Source of the DNA: Streptomyces griseoaurantiacus
GTDB taxonomy: Bacteria > Actinomycetota > Actinomycetes > Streptomycetales > Streptomycetaceae
NCBI GenBank assembly: GCA_014656015.1
Contig: BNBP01000011.1
Coordinates: forward strand, 78,520 to 142,519
Direction: 5' to 3'
Length of the DNA: 64,000 bases
In this document: positions 1 to 8,288 of the stretch, piece by piece
How positions within the stretch are numbered: the stretch's first letter is position 1
How the letters are laid out: each line of letters starts with the position of its first letter
Program-made: the position numbers and the translations under genes
Notes under the pieces: model-generated
Told to the model about the DNA's origin: nothing
What the model saw: only the letters and a program-made list of their open reading frames with translations
The model's database searches: none

Positions 1-609
1 GACGTCCGGCACGAGCGTCTGGAGGAGGCCGTCGGCATCATCCGCGACCTCTTCGGCGGCAAGCACGTCACCCGGCACGGCACCCACTTCGACGTGGAGT
101 CCGCCAAGCTGTGGGACCTGCCCGACGAGCCCCCGCCGATCGGCATCGCCGTCTCCGGCGAGCAGTCCTGCAGGCTGGCCGGGCACCTCGCGGATCTCGT
201 CATCGCCACCGAGCCCAAGAGCGAGCTGATCGAGGCCTTCGAGCGGCACGGCGGCACCGGCAAGCCCCGGGTGGGCCAGCTCCCGGTCTGCTACGACACC
301 GACCGGGACGCGGCCGTGAAACGGGCGCACGAGCAGTTCCGCTGGTTCGGCAGCGGCTGGAAGGTCAACGCCGAACTGCCGCACCCGGACTCCTTCTCGG
401 CGGCGACCCAGTTCGTGACCGAGGAGGACGTGGCCGCGTCGATCCCGTGCGGCGACGATCCGGAGGCCTTCGTGGAGGCCGTCCGCCCGTACGCGGAGGC
501 CGGCTTCACCGAGATCGCGCTGGTGCAGATCGGCGGTGACTCCCAGCCCGCGTTCCTGGACTGGTCGGCGAAGACGCTGCTGCCCGCGCTGCACGACGCC
601 TTCGACTGA
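1..609 (+). CDS. F420-dependent LLM-class oxidoreductase, 5' end cut by window edge
   Basis: The frame is open from base 1 to a TGA at 607-609, giving the last 202 residues; the N-terminus lies outside the window. The fragment resembles the luciferase-like monooxygenase fold used by coenzyme F420-dependent dehydrogenases of the G6PDH/TIGR03557 type. The stretch with SAKLWDLPDEPPP and the following IGIAVSG strand is typical of that group. The substrate cannot be read from the sequence. F420 enzymes are common in actinomycetes and act in the cytoplasm as hydride-transfer redox enzymes. It is followed 70 bp later by a flavin hydroxylase on the same strand, but nothing shows they are co-transcribed. 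Family assignment is fairly sure; specific role is unknown. Confidence 0.8.
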   Translation, partial: DVRHERLEEAVGIIRDLFGGKHVTRHGTHFDVESAKLWDLPDEPPPIGIAVSGEQSCRLAGHLADLVIATEPKSELIEAFERHGGTGKPRVGQLPVCYDTDRDAAVKRAHEQFRWFGSGWKVNAELPHPDSFSAATQFVTEEDVAASIPCGDDPEAFVEAVRPYAEAGFTEIALVQIGGDSQPAFLDWSAKTLLPALHDAFD

Positions 610-679
610 CCGGCGGGGTCGGGTCGGTCAACACCGGGCCCGTGCAAGGAAGTTGGCGGGCACCGGCGATAATGCCGTC

Positions 680-1954
680 ATGCCCGAGCACCTCCCGCCG
701 CCGTCCTGCGCCCCGTACTCCCCGGGCCGGTCCGCCCGGTTGCCCGTCGTCATCGTCGGAGCCGGTCCGGCCGGGCTCGCCCTGGCCGGTGTCCTGCGGG
801 GCGCCTCGGTGGACTGCGTCGTCCTGGAGGCGGAGAGCAGGCGGTTCATCGAGACCCGGCCGCGTGCCGGATTCCTGGAGGAGTGGGCGGTCCGGGCGCT
901 GTGGCGGCGCGGGCTGGCCAGTCCGGGACTGCTGGAGGCGCAGCGCCAGAGCGAGTGCGAATTCCGCGTCGGCGGTGAGCGGTACCGCTTCGGCTACGCG
1001 GAGCTCTCCGGCCACCATCACGTGGTCCATCCGCAGCCCCTGCTGGTCACCGATCTGGTGCACCACTACGCCGACGTCCTCGGCGGCGACATCCGGTTCG
1101 GGGTGCGGGAGGTGGAACTCCACGGCATCGACACCGACACCCCGGCCGTGTCGTACACCGATCCCGGCAGCGGCGCCCGCGTCCGGCTGGAGTGCGAGGT
1201 GATCGCCGGATGCGACGGCGCCCGGGGCGTGAGCCGGGCCTCCCTCCCCGCCGAGTACCGGGAGCCCGCCCGGCTCGACTACGGCATCGGCTGGCTCGCC
1301 CTGCTCGCCGAGGCGCCCCCGTCCTCCGACTGCGTCGTCTTCGGCGTCCATCCGCGGGGGTTCGCCGCCCACATGGCGCGCGGCCCCGGGACGACCCGCT
1401 ACTACCTTCAGTGCCCGCCGGGCGACGACCCGGAGAACTGGTCCCACGAGCGCGTCTGGTCGGAGCTGCGCCTGCGGCTCGAGGCGGCCGGCGCCGCACC
1501 GCTGACCGAGGGCAGGCTGGTCGAGAAGCGCGTCCTCGACCTGCACAACCAGGTCGCGCGGGCGGTGTCGTACGGCCGGCTCTACCTGGCGGGGGACGCC
1601 GCGCACCTGGTGGCGCCGATCGCCGCGAAGGGCATGAACCTCGCGCTTTTCGACGCGCTGGTGCTGGCCGACGCGCTGGTGGCCCACGTCCACCGGGGCG
1701 AGAGCGAAGGGCTGCGTGCCTACGCCGCCACGAGCCTGCGGCGGGTGTGGGAGTACCAGGAGTTCTCGGAGTGGTTCTGCGAGCTGCTGCACGGTCCGTC
1801 CTCGGGCGACCCGTTCCGGGCGGGAATGGCGGCCGCCCGGCTGGCCCGGTTGTTCGACTCGCCCGCGGCGGCGGCCTCGTTCGCGGAGGTGTACGTCGGC
1901 GCCGCCTCCGAGCGTCATCTCCCCGAGTTCTCCCCACTTCCGACTTCCGGTTGA
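680..1954 (+). CDS. pobA: 4-hydroxybenzoate 3-monooxygenase-like flavoprotein
   Basis: The 424-residue product is a class A flavin monooxygenase. An N-terminal FAD-binding Rossmann motif (VVIVGAGPAGLALAG) lies near residues 24-38 and the second FAD motif (LYLAGDAAHLVAPIAAKGMN) near 303-322. The spacing and the IAAKGMN signature fit 4-hydroxybenzoate 3-hydroxylase (PobA), which converts 4-hydroxybenzoate to protocatechuate with NAD(P)H and O2. The frame is open further upstream to 536, but that part overlaps the previous gene and is arginine-rich, so I place the start at ATG 680 (MPEHLPPP). The product is slightly longer than the usual roughly 390-residue enzyme, mainly at the N-terminus. No protocatechuate dioxygenase genes are adjacent. 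Confidence 0.8.
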   Translation: MPEHLPPPSCAPYSPGRSARLPVVIVGAGPAGLALAGVLRGASVDCVVLEAESRRFIETRPRAGFLEEWAVRALWRRGLASPGLLEAQRQSECEFRVGGERYRFGYAELSGHHHVVHPQPLLVTDLVHHYADVLGGDIRFGVREVELHGIDTDTPAVSYTDPGSGARVRLECEVIAGCDGARGVSRASLPAEYREPARLDYGIGWLALLAEAPPSSDCVVFGVHPRGFAAHMARGPGTTRYYLQCPPGDDPENWSHERVWSELRLRLEAAGAAPLTEGRLVEKRVLDLHNQVARAVSYGRLYLAGDAAHLVAPIAAKGMNLALFDALVLADALVAHVHRGESEGLRAYAATSLRRVWEYQEFSEWFCELLHGPSSGDPFRAGMAAARLARLFDSPAAAASFAEVYVGAASERHLPEFSPLPTSG

Positions 1955-2031
1955 CTTTCGGTCACTTTGAACGCCTGCCGCCTCACTCTCCGTACCACCC
2001 TGGGACGCGGGTCTCCGGTGTGCGGTGAGGG

Positions 2032-3708
2032 ATGGCGATGGGCCACGAGCGGGTCTCGGTACGAGAGTTGGTCGCCGGGCGGTACCGGGCGGGCGAGACC
2101 GTCCACCGCGAGGAGGGACGCCTCCTGCTGCGGGGCGAGGACACCGGGACCGGACGTGAGGTGCTCCTCGTCCGCTCCCGGCCGTCCGCGCACCCGCGCG
2201 CGGACACCCCGCCGCGCACGGCGGAGCGGGTGGTGCGCGAGACGGCCCGGATGGAGGACGCCTGCCCCGGCCGGATCGCCCACGTGCTGGACGTCGTCGA
2301 GGAGTACGGCGGGCACGGCGAGTACGGCGGCGGTGCCGAGGGAGGCGGCCCCCTGTGGACGGTGCTGCGGCCCGTCGACGGCGTTCCCCTCGGGGAGCTG
2401 CTCGGCCGGGGCGCGCTGTCTCCCGCGCGCGCCGCCCACATCGGGCTCGCGCTCCTGGACGTGCTGCGGGCGGCGCACCGGCAGGGCATCGTCCACGGGG
2501 ACCTGAGCCCCGGTCAGGTGTTCGTGGGCGCGGACGGCGGGGTGGTGCTGACCGGCTTCGGGCTTCTCGGCTCCGCACCCGGCCGCCGGGTCACGGCACC
2601 CGAGTACGCATCTCCCGAACAGGCGCACGGGGAGTGCGCGGGGACTCCGTCGGATCTGTGGTCGCTCGGGGCGCTGCTCTATGCGATGACGGAGGGGCGG
2701 CCCCCGTTCCGTGACCGAGGTGAGGCGGCGGCGACACTGCGCGGGGTGGCACGGCTGCCGTTGCGGCCTCCCTCGCACGCCGGCCCCCTGGCCCCGGCCG
2801 TCACCGGGCTGCTGCGGCGCGATCCGCAGGAGCGGGTGCCGGAGGAGGCCGTCCGCAAGAGCCTGACGCGGCTGCTGCGCGCCTCCCCCGCGGCGGACGC
2901 GCACTTCGGCGAGGGGCCGGCGCCCGCCGAGGAGCCGCCCGGAGAGGGACCGCGGGCCGGCGGCGGGCGCCCTCTGCGGCTCGCGGTGCTGCTCGGGACG
3001 GCGCTGGCGGTGGCCGCGTGCTCGCTCGCCGTGTACGCCACCCGGGGCGGCTCCGGCGGCGAGGGCACCGTCGTCTCGCGCTCCGCGCCCACCGCCTCCC
3101 GCCCGGCGGCGGTCGTGCCGGGCGGGGCCGGGGAAACAGAGCGCACGTCCTCCACCGCCCCTTCCTCCCCGCCCGCCTCGTCCACCCCGTCGTCCCCGGC
3201 CACCACGGCCGCGCCGTCCTCCTCCCGGCCGCCGGCGGGCGCGGCCGAGCGCTTCGCACGGCAGCACGCGCCCGAGGGGTTCTCCCTCGACCTGCCGGCC
3301 GGCTGGCACCGGGTGTTCGAGGACCGGCGCACCGACGGCTCCTACCGCGTGGCCTTCGGCGCCCAGGGGGACCCGCGCACCCTGCTGGTCACGCACAGCC
3401 TGCGCCTCGAGGCGGACCCGGTGGCCGACTGGGCTGCCCTGGAACCGGCCCTGCGCCGCTCGTACCCCGGCTACCGGCGGCTCGGCGCGATCACGCCGGT
3501 GACGTACCGGGGCCTGCGGGGGGCCGACATGCGGTGGCTGGCGAGGGACGGCGGCGTCAGCACCCGCACCCTCGGCCGCGGCTTCCTCCTCGACGGCCGC
3601 TCCGGCTACTCGCTGCGCTGGACGGCACCGGCGGCCGCGTTCGACGAGGCCGTCAACAGGCGGGCCCTGGACCGCGTGCTGCGCACCTTCCGCTTCCCCG
3701 ACGGCTGA
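2032..3708 (+). CDS. Membrane-anchored Ser/Thr kinase-like protein (probable pseudokinase)
   Basis: 558 residues. Residues about 15-285 follow the PknB-type kinase fold, including the activation-segment APEYASPEQ and the DLWSLGALLYAM helix. Key catalytic positions are altered: the catalytic loop reads HGDLSPGQV (H155-D157), with Ser for the usual Lys and Gln for the metal-binding Asn; the DFG aspartate is Gly (G175-F-G); and no VAIK-type lysine is seen. A membrane segment lies near residues 315-336, followed by a Ser/Thr/Pro-rich linker and an extracytoplasmic domain of about 160 residues with no motif I recognise. I infer a scaffold or sensor rather than an active kinase. A GTGAGGG purine tract just before ATG 2032 supports the start. 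Confidence 0.82.
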   Translation: MAMGHERVSVRELVAGRYRAGETVHREEGRLLLRGEDTGTGREVLLVRSRPSAHPRADTPPRTAERVVRETARMEDACPGRIAHVLDVVEEYGGHGEYGGGAEGGGPLWTVLRPVDGVPLGELLGRGALSPARAAHIGLALLDVLRAAHRQGIVHGDLSPGQVFVGADGGVVLTGFGLLGSAPGRRVTAPEYASPEQAHGECAGTPSDLWSLGALLYAMTEGRPPFRDRGEAAATLRGVARLPLRPPSHAGPLAPAVTGLLRRDPQERVPEEAVRKSLTRLLRASPAADAHFGEGPAPAEEPPGEGPRAGGGRPLRLAVLLGTALAVAACSLAVYATRGGSGGEGTVVSRSAPTASRPAAVVPGGAGETERTSSTAPSSPPASSTPSSPATTAAPSSSRPPAGAAERFARQHAPEGFSLDLPAGWHRVFEDRRTDGSYRVAFGAQGDPRTLLVTHSLRLEADPVADWAALEPALRRSYPGYRRLGAITPVTYRGLRGADMRWLARDGGVSTRTLGRGFLLDGRSGYSLRWTAPAAAFDEAVNRRALDRVLRTFRFPDG

Positions 3709-3763
3709 GGAAACAGCGCGTGCACCGAATCACCCGTCTGGTTGAGCATCTCCGGCCCATCGC

Positions 3764-3769
3764 GGGTAC
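3764..3769 (+). promoter_or_regulatory. Candidate SigB-type -10 upstream of the SsgA-like gene
   Basis: GGGTAC at 3764-3769 is preceded by GCAT at 3746-3749 with a 14-nt spacer. This fits the Streptomyces SigB-family consensus GNNT-N14/16-GGGTAC, although GCAT is a weak -35. It sits 37 nt before the chosen ATG at 3807. Confidence 0.35.
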
Positions 3770-3806
3770 TAGGGGTCTCTACCGCCTTTCGTCGCTGGAG
3801 CGCTTC

Positions 3807-4232
3807 ATGATCTCGTCGGTGCACAAGACCCTGGTCATGGAACTCATGTCGGGCATGTCCGGCCGGTTCCCGGTGCTGACCCATCTGGAATACGACGCCA
3901 CGGACCCCTTCGCCGTGACCGCGTCGTTCAGCCACGAGGGCCGGCTCCTCGCCCAATGGAGACTCGACCGGCAGATGCTGGCCGAGGGACTGCTCGGGCC
4001 GGTGGGTGAGGGGGACGTCCGGCTGCGCCCGCAGTCCACGGGGGTCTGGCACGAACTGCGCCTGGAACTCTTCGGCGACGCCCACCCCGACGGGGGGCGG
4101 CACCACGCGGTGATCCTCGCCTGGGCGCCGGCCGTGGCCTCGTTCCTGGAGGAGACCTACGAGGTGGTGGAGCTCGGCAGCGAGACGGTGGGCGTGGACG
4201 ACTTCCTCGCCGAGGTCATCGGCAACGCCTGA
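3807..4232 (+). CDS. SsgA family sporulation/cell division regulator (SALP)
   Basis: 141 residues. The central LEYDATDPFAVTASF motif, the DRQMLAEGLLGPVGEGDVR block and the C-terminal helix ending in FLEETYEVV match the SsgA/SsgB family of actinomycete proteins. That family controls septum placement, peptidoglycan remodelling and spore maturation. ATG 3807 has a GGAG Shine-Dalgarno six bases upstream; the in-frame GTG at 3720 lacks one and would read through the promoter-like element at 3764. The paralogue class cannot be decided from sequence alone. It lies alone between the kinase-like gene and a small conserved gene. Confidence 0.85.
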   Translation: MISSVHKTLVMELMSGMSGRFPVLTHLEYDATDPFAVTASFSHEGRLLAQWRLDRQMLAEGLLGPVGEGDVRLRPQSTGVWHELRLELFGDAHPDGGRHHAVILAWAPAVASFLEETYEVVELGSETVGVDDFLAEVIGNA

Positions 4233-4400
4233 ACACCCGTCACGGAAGCCTGTGGGGAAGTCGATCGCCGCGCGGGCACCGCGCGTTGTCACGAAGGTGT
4301 GACGAACATTCGTGCGTCAAAGGTGGAGAGCCGGGTAGGCGGAGCGGTACACCCTTCCTTGGGGAGCTTTACGGCTCCGTTGTCAGTGCCGTCCGCCAGA

Positions 4401-4799
4401 ATGGTGATCATGCTCCGAGTCGTCCGTGACCCACGCCCGCCGATCAGCCCCCGCGACACCGACGTCCTGCGTCTGATCGCGACGCAGCGCGCCCCCGTCA
4501 TGCTCACCGTGTACGCGGACGGGCGACGACGGTACGGGTACTGGCGTGCCGTCACCGATGCCGCGGGGCGGGGCGGCTGCCAGGTGGCGCTGCCGACCGA
4601 GGAGTGCGAGGAGCTGCTCGCGGCGGGGCGGATAGCCCTGGGCGAGCCGGTGACCGACCGCTCCCGGACGGTCTACCCGGTGCGGGCCGTGGAGCGCCCC
4701 CGCCGGTACGCGGCGCCCGTGACCCCCTCCGTGCCGGTCGCCCCGAGGATTCCTGCGGTCGCCTCCGTGACGTCGCGCCGCACCGCGCTGACGGCCTGA
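4401..4799 (+). CDS. Conserved hypothetical protein, Streptomyces-type
   Basis: About 132 residues if started at ATG 4401. The core LRVVRDPRPPISPRDTDVLRL and the stretch ending in GYWRAVTDAAGRGGCQVALP look like a compact folded domain, followed by a Pro/Ala/Val-rich tail of low complexity. I recognise no catalytic motif. The start is uncertain: GTG 4299, ATG 4401, GTG 4404 and ATG 4410 are all in frame and none has a convincing Shine-Dalgarno. The conserved-looking block begins at 4410, so residues before it may not be translated. It ends 95 bp before a convergent aldo/keto reductase, with a strong hairpin between. Confidence 0.6.
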   Translation: MVIMLRVVRDPRPPISPRDTDVLRLIATQRAPVMLTVYADGRRRYGYWRAVTDAAGRGGCQVALPTEECEELLAAGRIALGEPVTDRSRTVYPVRAVERPRRYAAPVTPSVPVAPRIPAVASVTSRRTALTA

Positions 4800-4842
4800 G
4801 GGCACCCGGCCCGCCCGGGGAGGCCGACGCGCACGCGTGGCT

Positions 4843-4868
4843 CCCGGCGCCCCCGTCGGGGGCGCGGG
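4843..4868. terminator. Bidirectional hairpin terminator
   Basis: GCGCCCCC at 4847-4854 and GGGGGCGC at 4858-4865 form an 8-bp stem with a 3-nt loop. It extends by three C-G pairs across a one-base bulge. It lies between convergent genes ending at 4799 and 4894. Confidence 0.6.
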
Positions 4869-4893
4869 AAACCGCACGCGTCCTGCCGGACCC

Positions 4894-5877
4894 CTACCAG
4901 CGGGCCTCGACCTGCGCCTTGATGCGCCGCTCGTACAGGTCGCCGATCGCCCGCAGCGTCTCCTCGGGCAGCTTCGGCAGGTGGCCCGCCGCCGCGTTCG
5001 CCCGTGCCTGGTCCGCCGAGCGGGCGCCGGGGATGACCGTCGTCACGCCGGGCTGCTGGATGATCCACGCCAGCGCCGTCTGCGCCGGGGTGAAGCCCTC
5101 GGGCGCCAGCGCCGCGAACTCCGCCGCCGCCTCCACGCCGGTGGCGAAGTCGACCCCGGCGAAGGTCTCGCCCTGGTCGAAGGCCTCGCCGTGCCGGTTG
5201 AACGTGCGGTGGTCGTTCTCGCCGAAGACGGTGTCCTTCGTGTACCGGCCCGACAGCAGCCCCGAGGCGAGGGGCACCCGGGCGATGATGCCGACGCCGG
5301 CCTCCCGGGCCGCCGGCAGCACCTCGTGCAGCGGCTTCATGCGGAACGGGTTGAGGATGATCTGCACGCTCGCCACGTTCGGGCGGGCGATCGCCGTCAG
5401 CGCCTCCGCGCAGGTCTCCACGCTCACGCCGTACGAGGCGATCCGCCCCTCCTCGACGAGGGTGTCCAGGGCGTCGAAGACCTCGTCGGAGGAGTAGACG
5501 GGAGTCGGCGGGCAGTGCAGCTGCACCAGGTCGATCCGGTCGACGCCGAGGTTGCGGCGGGAACGGTCGTTCCAGGCGCGGAAGTTGTCCAGTACGTAGT
5601 TCTCGGGGATCTGGTCCGCCCGGCGGCCCATCTTGGTGGCCACCGTCACGTGCAGATCGGGCCGCCCCAGCAGGAACGCCGCGATCGTCTGCTCACTGCG
5701 GCCGTCGCCGTACACGTCGGCCGTGTCGAAGAAGGTCACGCCGGACTCGGCGGCCGCCTCCAGCACCTCGTGGGCGTCCTTCTCCTCGACGTCGCCCCAG
5801 TCGGCGCCGAGCTGCCACGTGCCCAGCCCCACGACCGACGCATGCTGACCCGACCTGCGGAATTCGCGCTCATCCAT
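4894..5877 (-). CDS. Aldo/keto reductase
   Basis: 327 residues with the TIM-barrel aldo/keto reductase pattern. It has VGLGTWQLG at the N-terminus, FFDTADVYGDGRSE with the catalytic Asp and Tyr, VATKMG with the catalytic Lys, and DLVQLHCPP with the His. The C-terminal VTTVIPGARSADQ block binds the NADPH phosphate. These cytoplasmic enzymes reduce carbonyls using NADPH; the substrate is unknown. The start MDEREFRR at 5877 is chosen because upstream residues do not fit the family N-terminus. A second, more distant aldo/keto reductase lies at 43702-44670. Confidence 0.85.
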   Translation of the reverse strand: MDEREFRRSGQHASVVGLGTWQLGADWGDVEEKDAHEVLEAAAESGVTFFDTADVYGDGRSEQTIAAFLLGRPDLHVTVATKMGRRADQIPENYVLDNFRAWNDRSRRNLGVDRIDLVQLHCPPTPVYSSDEVFDALDTLVEEGRIASYGVSVETCAEALTAIARPNVASVQIILNPFRMKPLHEVLPAAREAGVGIIARVPLASGLLSGRYTKDTVFGENDHRTFNRHGEAFDQGETFAGVDFATGVEAAAEFAALAPEGFTPAQTALAWIIQQPGVTTVIPGARSADQARANAAAGHLPKLPEETLRAIGDLYERRIKAQVEARW

Positions 5878-5984
5878 GGGCCCAGTCTCGCACTGGCCCC
5901 CGGCGGCCCCTCGCACCACCCTGCCGGAACGACGAGGCCGTCCGCCGGTTCACCCGGCGGACGGCATGCGCGGCGTCCCGTCCC

Positions 5985-6827
5985 TCACACCTTGCGCCAG
6001 CGGGCCATCGCGAACGAGAAGAGACCGAAGAGCACGAAGCCCGCGGCCACGCACACCAGCAGCCACGGCCCGGCCGGGGTGTGGGCGAAGGAGCGCAGGG
6101 TGTCGTCGAGCCCCTTGGCCTTGTCCGGCTCGTACTCGACGGCGGCCCGGACGGCGAAGACACCGGCGGCCGCGAAGACGAGCCCGCGGGCCGCCCCGCC
6201 ACCGACACCGGTGATGTCCACCGCCTGCCGCGCGCGCCGGGACATCTGCCCGAGCTTCAGCTTGTCGTGGTACTTGCGCATCACCGCGCGCACCCCGATC
6301 CACACCCCCGCGGCCGCGATGCCGATCCCGGCCAGGCCCACGATCCACTGGCCGCCCGGCATCTGCAGCACCTTGGCCGTCATGTCCTTGGACTGCTTGT
6401 CGCTGTTCCCGCCGCCGCCTCCCCCGCGGGAGCCGGCCGCGAAGAGCAGCACCGAGGAGGCGACGAAGGCGTAGAACACGAAACGGCCCGCCGAGGACAG
6501 CCGCTTGGTCGCTTTGCGGCCCTCGGGGCCGCCCGCGCCGAAGACCGCCTCGGACAGGCGCCACAGGGCCATGCCGACGAGGCCGACCGCCAGCGCCCAC
6601 AGGACGACGGCGCCGAACGGCTTGCCGGATATCTCGGCGAGTGCACCGCCCCGGTCGGCCTGGCGGTGGCCGTCGCCGAAGGCGATCTGCAGGGCCAGTG
6701 CCCCGACGAGCAGATAGATCACTCCGCGTGCGCTCAGGCCGGCCCGTGCCGCGCCCTCCGTCGCCGCACCCCGCGCCTCGCGGCCGGTGCGGGGCCCTCC
6801 CCGGCTGGTCAACGTGCTGACATCCAT
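5985..6827 (-). CDS. DUF1206 multipass membrane protein
   Basis: 280 residues with about six hydrophobic segments arranged as three similar pairs. Examples are GVIYLLVGALALQIAFG, VVLWALAVGLVGMALW and WLLVCVAAGFVLFGLFSFA. A glycine-rich loop sits in the middle. Each repeat begins with an A-R-A/G-L-type turn (for example ARAGLSARGVIYL), typical of DUF1206, a family of unknown function in actinomycetes. The start at 6827 has an excellent GGGAGGT Shine-Dalgarno. It is the last gene of a minus-strand group 5985-8065 with increasing spacing, so co-transcription with the three upstream small genes is possible but unproven. Confidence 0.8.
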   Translation of the reverse strand: MDVSTLTSRGGPRTGREARGAATEGAARAGLSARGVIYLLVGALALQIAFGDGHRQADRGGALAEISGKPFGAVVLWALAVGLVGMALWRLSEAVFGAGGPEGRKATKRLSSAGRFVFYAFVASSVLLFAAGSRGGGGGGNSDKQSKDMTAKVLQMPGGQWIVGLAGIGIAAAGVWIGVRAVMRKYHDKLKLGQMSRRARQAVDITGVGGGAARGLVFAAAGVFAVRAAVEYEPDKAKGLDDTLRSFAHTPAGPWLLVCVAAGFVLFGLFSFAMARWRKV

Positions 6828-6932
6828 CTCGACCTCCCGGGGTCCGGATGCCCCGGGTTCGGCGGGCGACACCCGAACGCCGCCGACCGGCAGGCAAGAG
6901 GGGCGGAGGACTCCCGCCGGGCCGCTCGCGCC

Positions 6933-7319
6933 CTACGCGGCGCGGTTCTGCAGACGGAGTTCCAGTTCGATCTCCTGGTCCCCCGAGACATGCCCCAGTT
7001 CCTCGACCGTGAAGGTCTCCTCCAGGGCCTCCCGCAGACGGGAGACCGCCTGCGGCTCGCCCTGGACCTCGGCCTTCACCGGACCCGAGAGCCGGGGCGG
7101 GCGGGGGGCGTCGGGGGCGCCGGCGGGGGCGGACGTGTCGAAGGTCCCCGTCCACATGGTGGGCCGGGAGCCCTCCGTGTCGTGCGGCGGGGCGTCGTCG
7201 GCGCCGCGGTCGGAATCGAAGTGCCGGCACAGCTCGGTGAACAGGTGTCCGGCGTCCGTGGCCGAGCAGTCGCTGAGGACCACCTGGACGTTCGGGGCGG
7301 ACTGGGCGGGCGCGTTCAC
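6933..7319 (-). CDS. Small hypothetical protein
   Basis: 128 residues from GTG 7319 with a GGGAG tract about 11 nt upstream. The N-terminal half resembles a beta-alpha module (VQVVLSDCSATDAGHLFTELC) and the C-terminal half is acidic and helical (LREALEETFTVEEL). The middle is Pro/Ala-rich. I recognise no family. It lies 87 bp after the DUF3662 gene in the same direction and may share its transcript. No transmembrane segment or signal peptide is visible. Confidence 0.6.
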   Translation of the reverse strand: MNAPAQSAPNVQVVLSDCSATDAGHLFTELCRHFDSDRGADDAPPHDTEGSRPTMWTGTFDTSAPAGAPDAPRPPRLSGPVKAEVQGEPQAVSRLREALEETFTVEELGHVSGDQEIELELRLQNRAA

Positions 7320-7406
7320 GGTCGTTCGTCTCCCTCGTGCTGGATGCCTTGGCTGTCTGCGGGGCTGTCGGGGCGGGCACGGGGCCCGGGCGGTGGATCC
7401 GAGGTG

Positions 7407-7883
7407 CTACTCGGTGGTGGGGGCGAACCCGTCGGCCCGCACGTGCGGCATGACCCGGCCGGCCACCCGGTAGCGGCCGTTGGGCACGTCCGCCGCGCGT
7501 GTGATGTGGACGGCGAGCGGCCCCGCCCACTCGTAGCCGTTGCGCGCGCCGTGGCGCGCCAGCCGGTCGGTGAGCAGCATGCCCACCCGGTCACCGGCCC
7601 CGGCGAGCCGCTCGTGGACCTCGGGGTCCAGTTCGACGGCGTAGGCGTTGGGGGCCAGGATCCGGTTTCTGCCGCATCTGACCGCGTGGCGGTCGCACTC
7701 GCGCCGCAGGGCGTCGAGCAGTTCGACGGGGTCCTTGGGGAAGAGGTGCCCCAGCAGCCTGTTCTGGAAGCGTTCCAGGGCTCTCTCCCAGCCGGTCGGC
7801 CCGGTCGCGGGGGCCGGCGGTGCGGCCGCGTGGTCCCGGTCCGGCCTCTCCTCCCGGCCGCGCCGTCGCGGGAGTGCGCTCAC
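7407..7883 (-). CDS. Stand-alone DUF3662 (FhaA N-terminal domain) protein
   Basis: 158 residues from GTG 7883. Residues about 25-135 match the N-terminal domain of FhaA. The LERFQNRLLGHLF helix, the RNRILAPNAYAVELDPEVHERL strand-helix and the YEWAGPLAVHI strand are all present. In FhaA-type proteins this domain precedes an FHA phosphothreonine-reading domain near the pknB/ftsW cluster. Here the protein stops after it, with no FHA domain and no kinase next door. The upstream 55-residue gene ends 14 bp away, so the two are almost certainly co-transcribed. Confidence 0.7.
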   Translation of the reverse strand: MSALPRRRGREERPDRDHAAAPPAPATGPTGWERALERFQNRLLGHLFPKDPVELLDALRRECDRHAVRCGRNRILAPNAYAVELDPEVHERLAGAGDRVGMLLTDRLARHGARNGYEWAGPLAVHITRAADVPNGRYRVAGRVMPHVRADGFAPTTE

Positions 7884-7897
7884 CGCTCGCACCCCGC

Positions 7898-8065
7898 CTA
7901 CCGCTCGCCCTCGAAGTCCTCGGGACGCACCTCGGCGTCCTCCAGGGCCTCGCGCATGGTGCGGCCCTCGGCCGCCTCCCGCTCGTGGCGGCGGGTGGCC
8001 GCGTGCTTCTCCAGCACCTCGTCGGTGGTGTCGGTCTTCGGCCGGTTCTCCTCGGGGACCGTCAT
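7898..8065 (-). CDS. Small charged protein (55 aa)
   Basis: 55 residues, very hydrophilic, alternating Glu/Asp with Arg/Lys, and predicted as helical or disordered. ATG 8065 has a GAGGAG Shine-Dalgarno nine bases upstream, which decides the start over longer in-frame possibilities. It ends 14 bp before the DUF3662 gene. I do not recognise a family. First gene of a likely operon running leftwards. Confidence 0.55.
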   Translation of the reverse strand: MTVPEENRPKTDTTDEVLEKHAATRRHEREAAEGRTMREALEDAEVRPEDFEGER

Positions 8066-8288
8066 GGTCTGCAGCTCCTCGTCCTCGTGTCTCGCCCGGT
8101 TCTCGTTCGTTTTTCCTGCCTCGCTGCGGCGGGTTCCCTGATGACGGCGTTCGACGCCTGGTGCGCGCCGCCGGCCGTTCCCCGGCCCTGTCCGGCATGT
8201 GGGCGCAAGCTCCCTGGTCACAGCCTGCGGTGGACTATGTTGAGGGGCCCGTGGGACGGGACCCCGTGGGACAAGAGGAGGCGCACAG

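Noticed and set aside
3018..3806. Long N-terminal extension of the SsgA-like protein
   Set aside because: It overlaps the pseudokinase gene in another frame, is Arg/Pro-rich, and the internal ATG 3807 has a good ribosome binding site.
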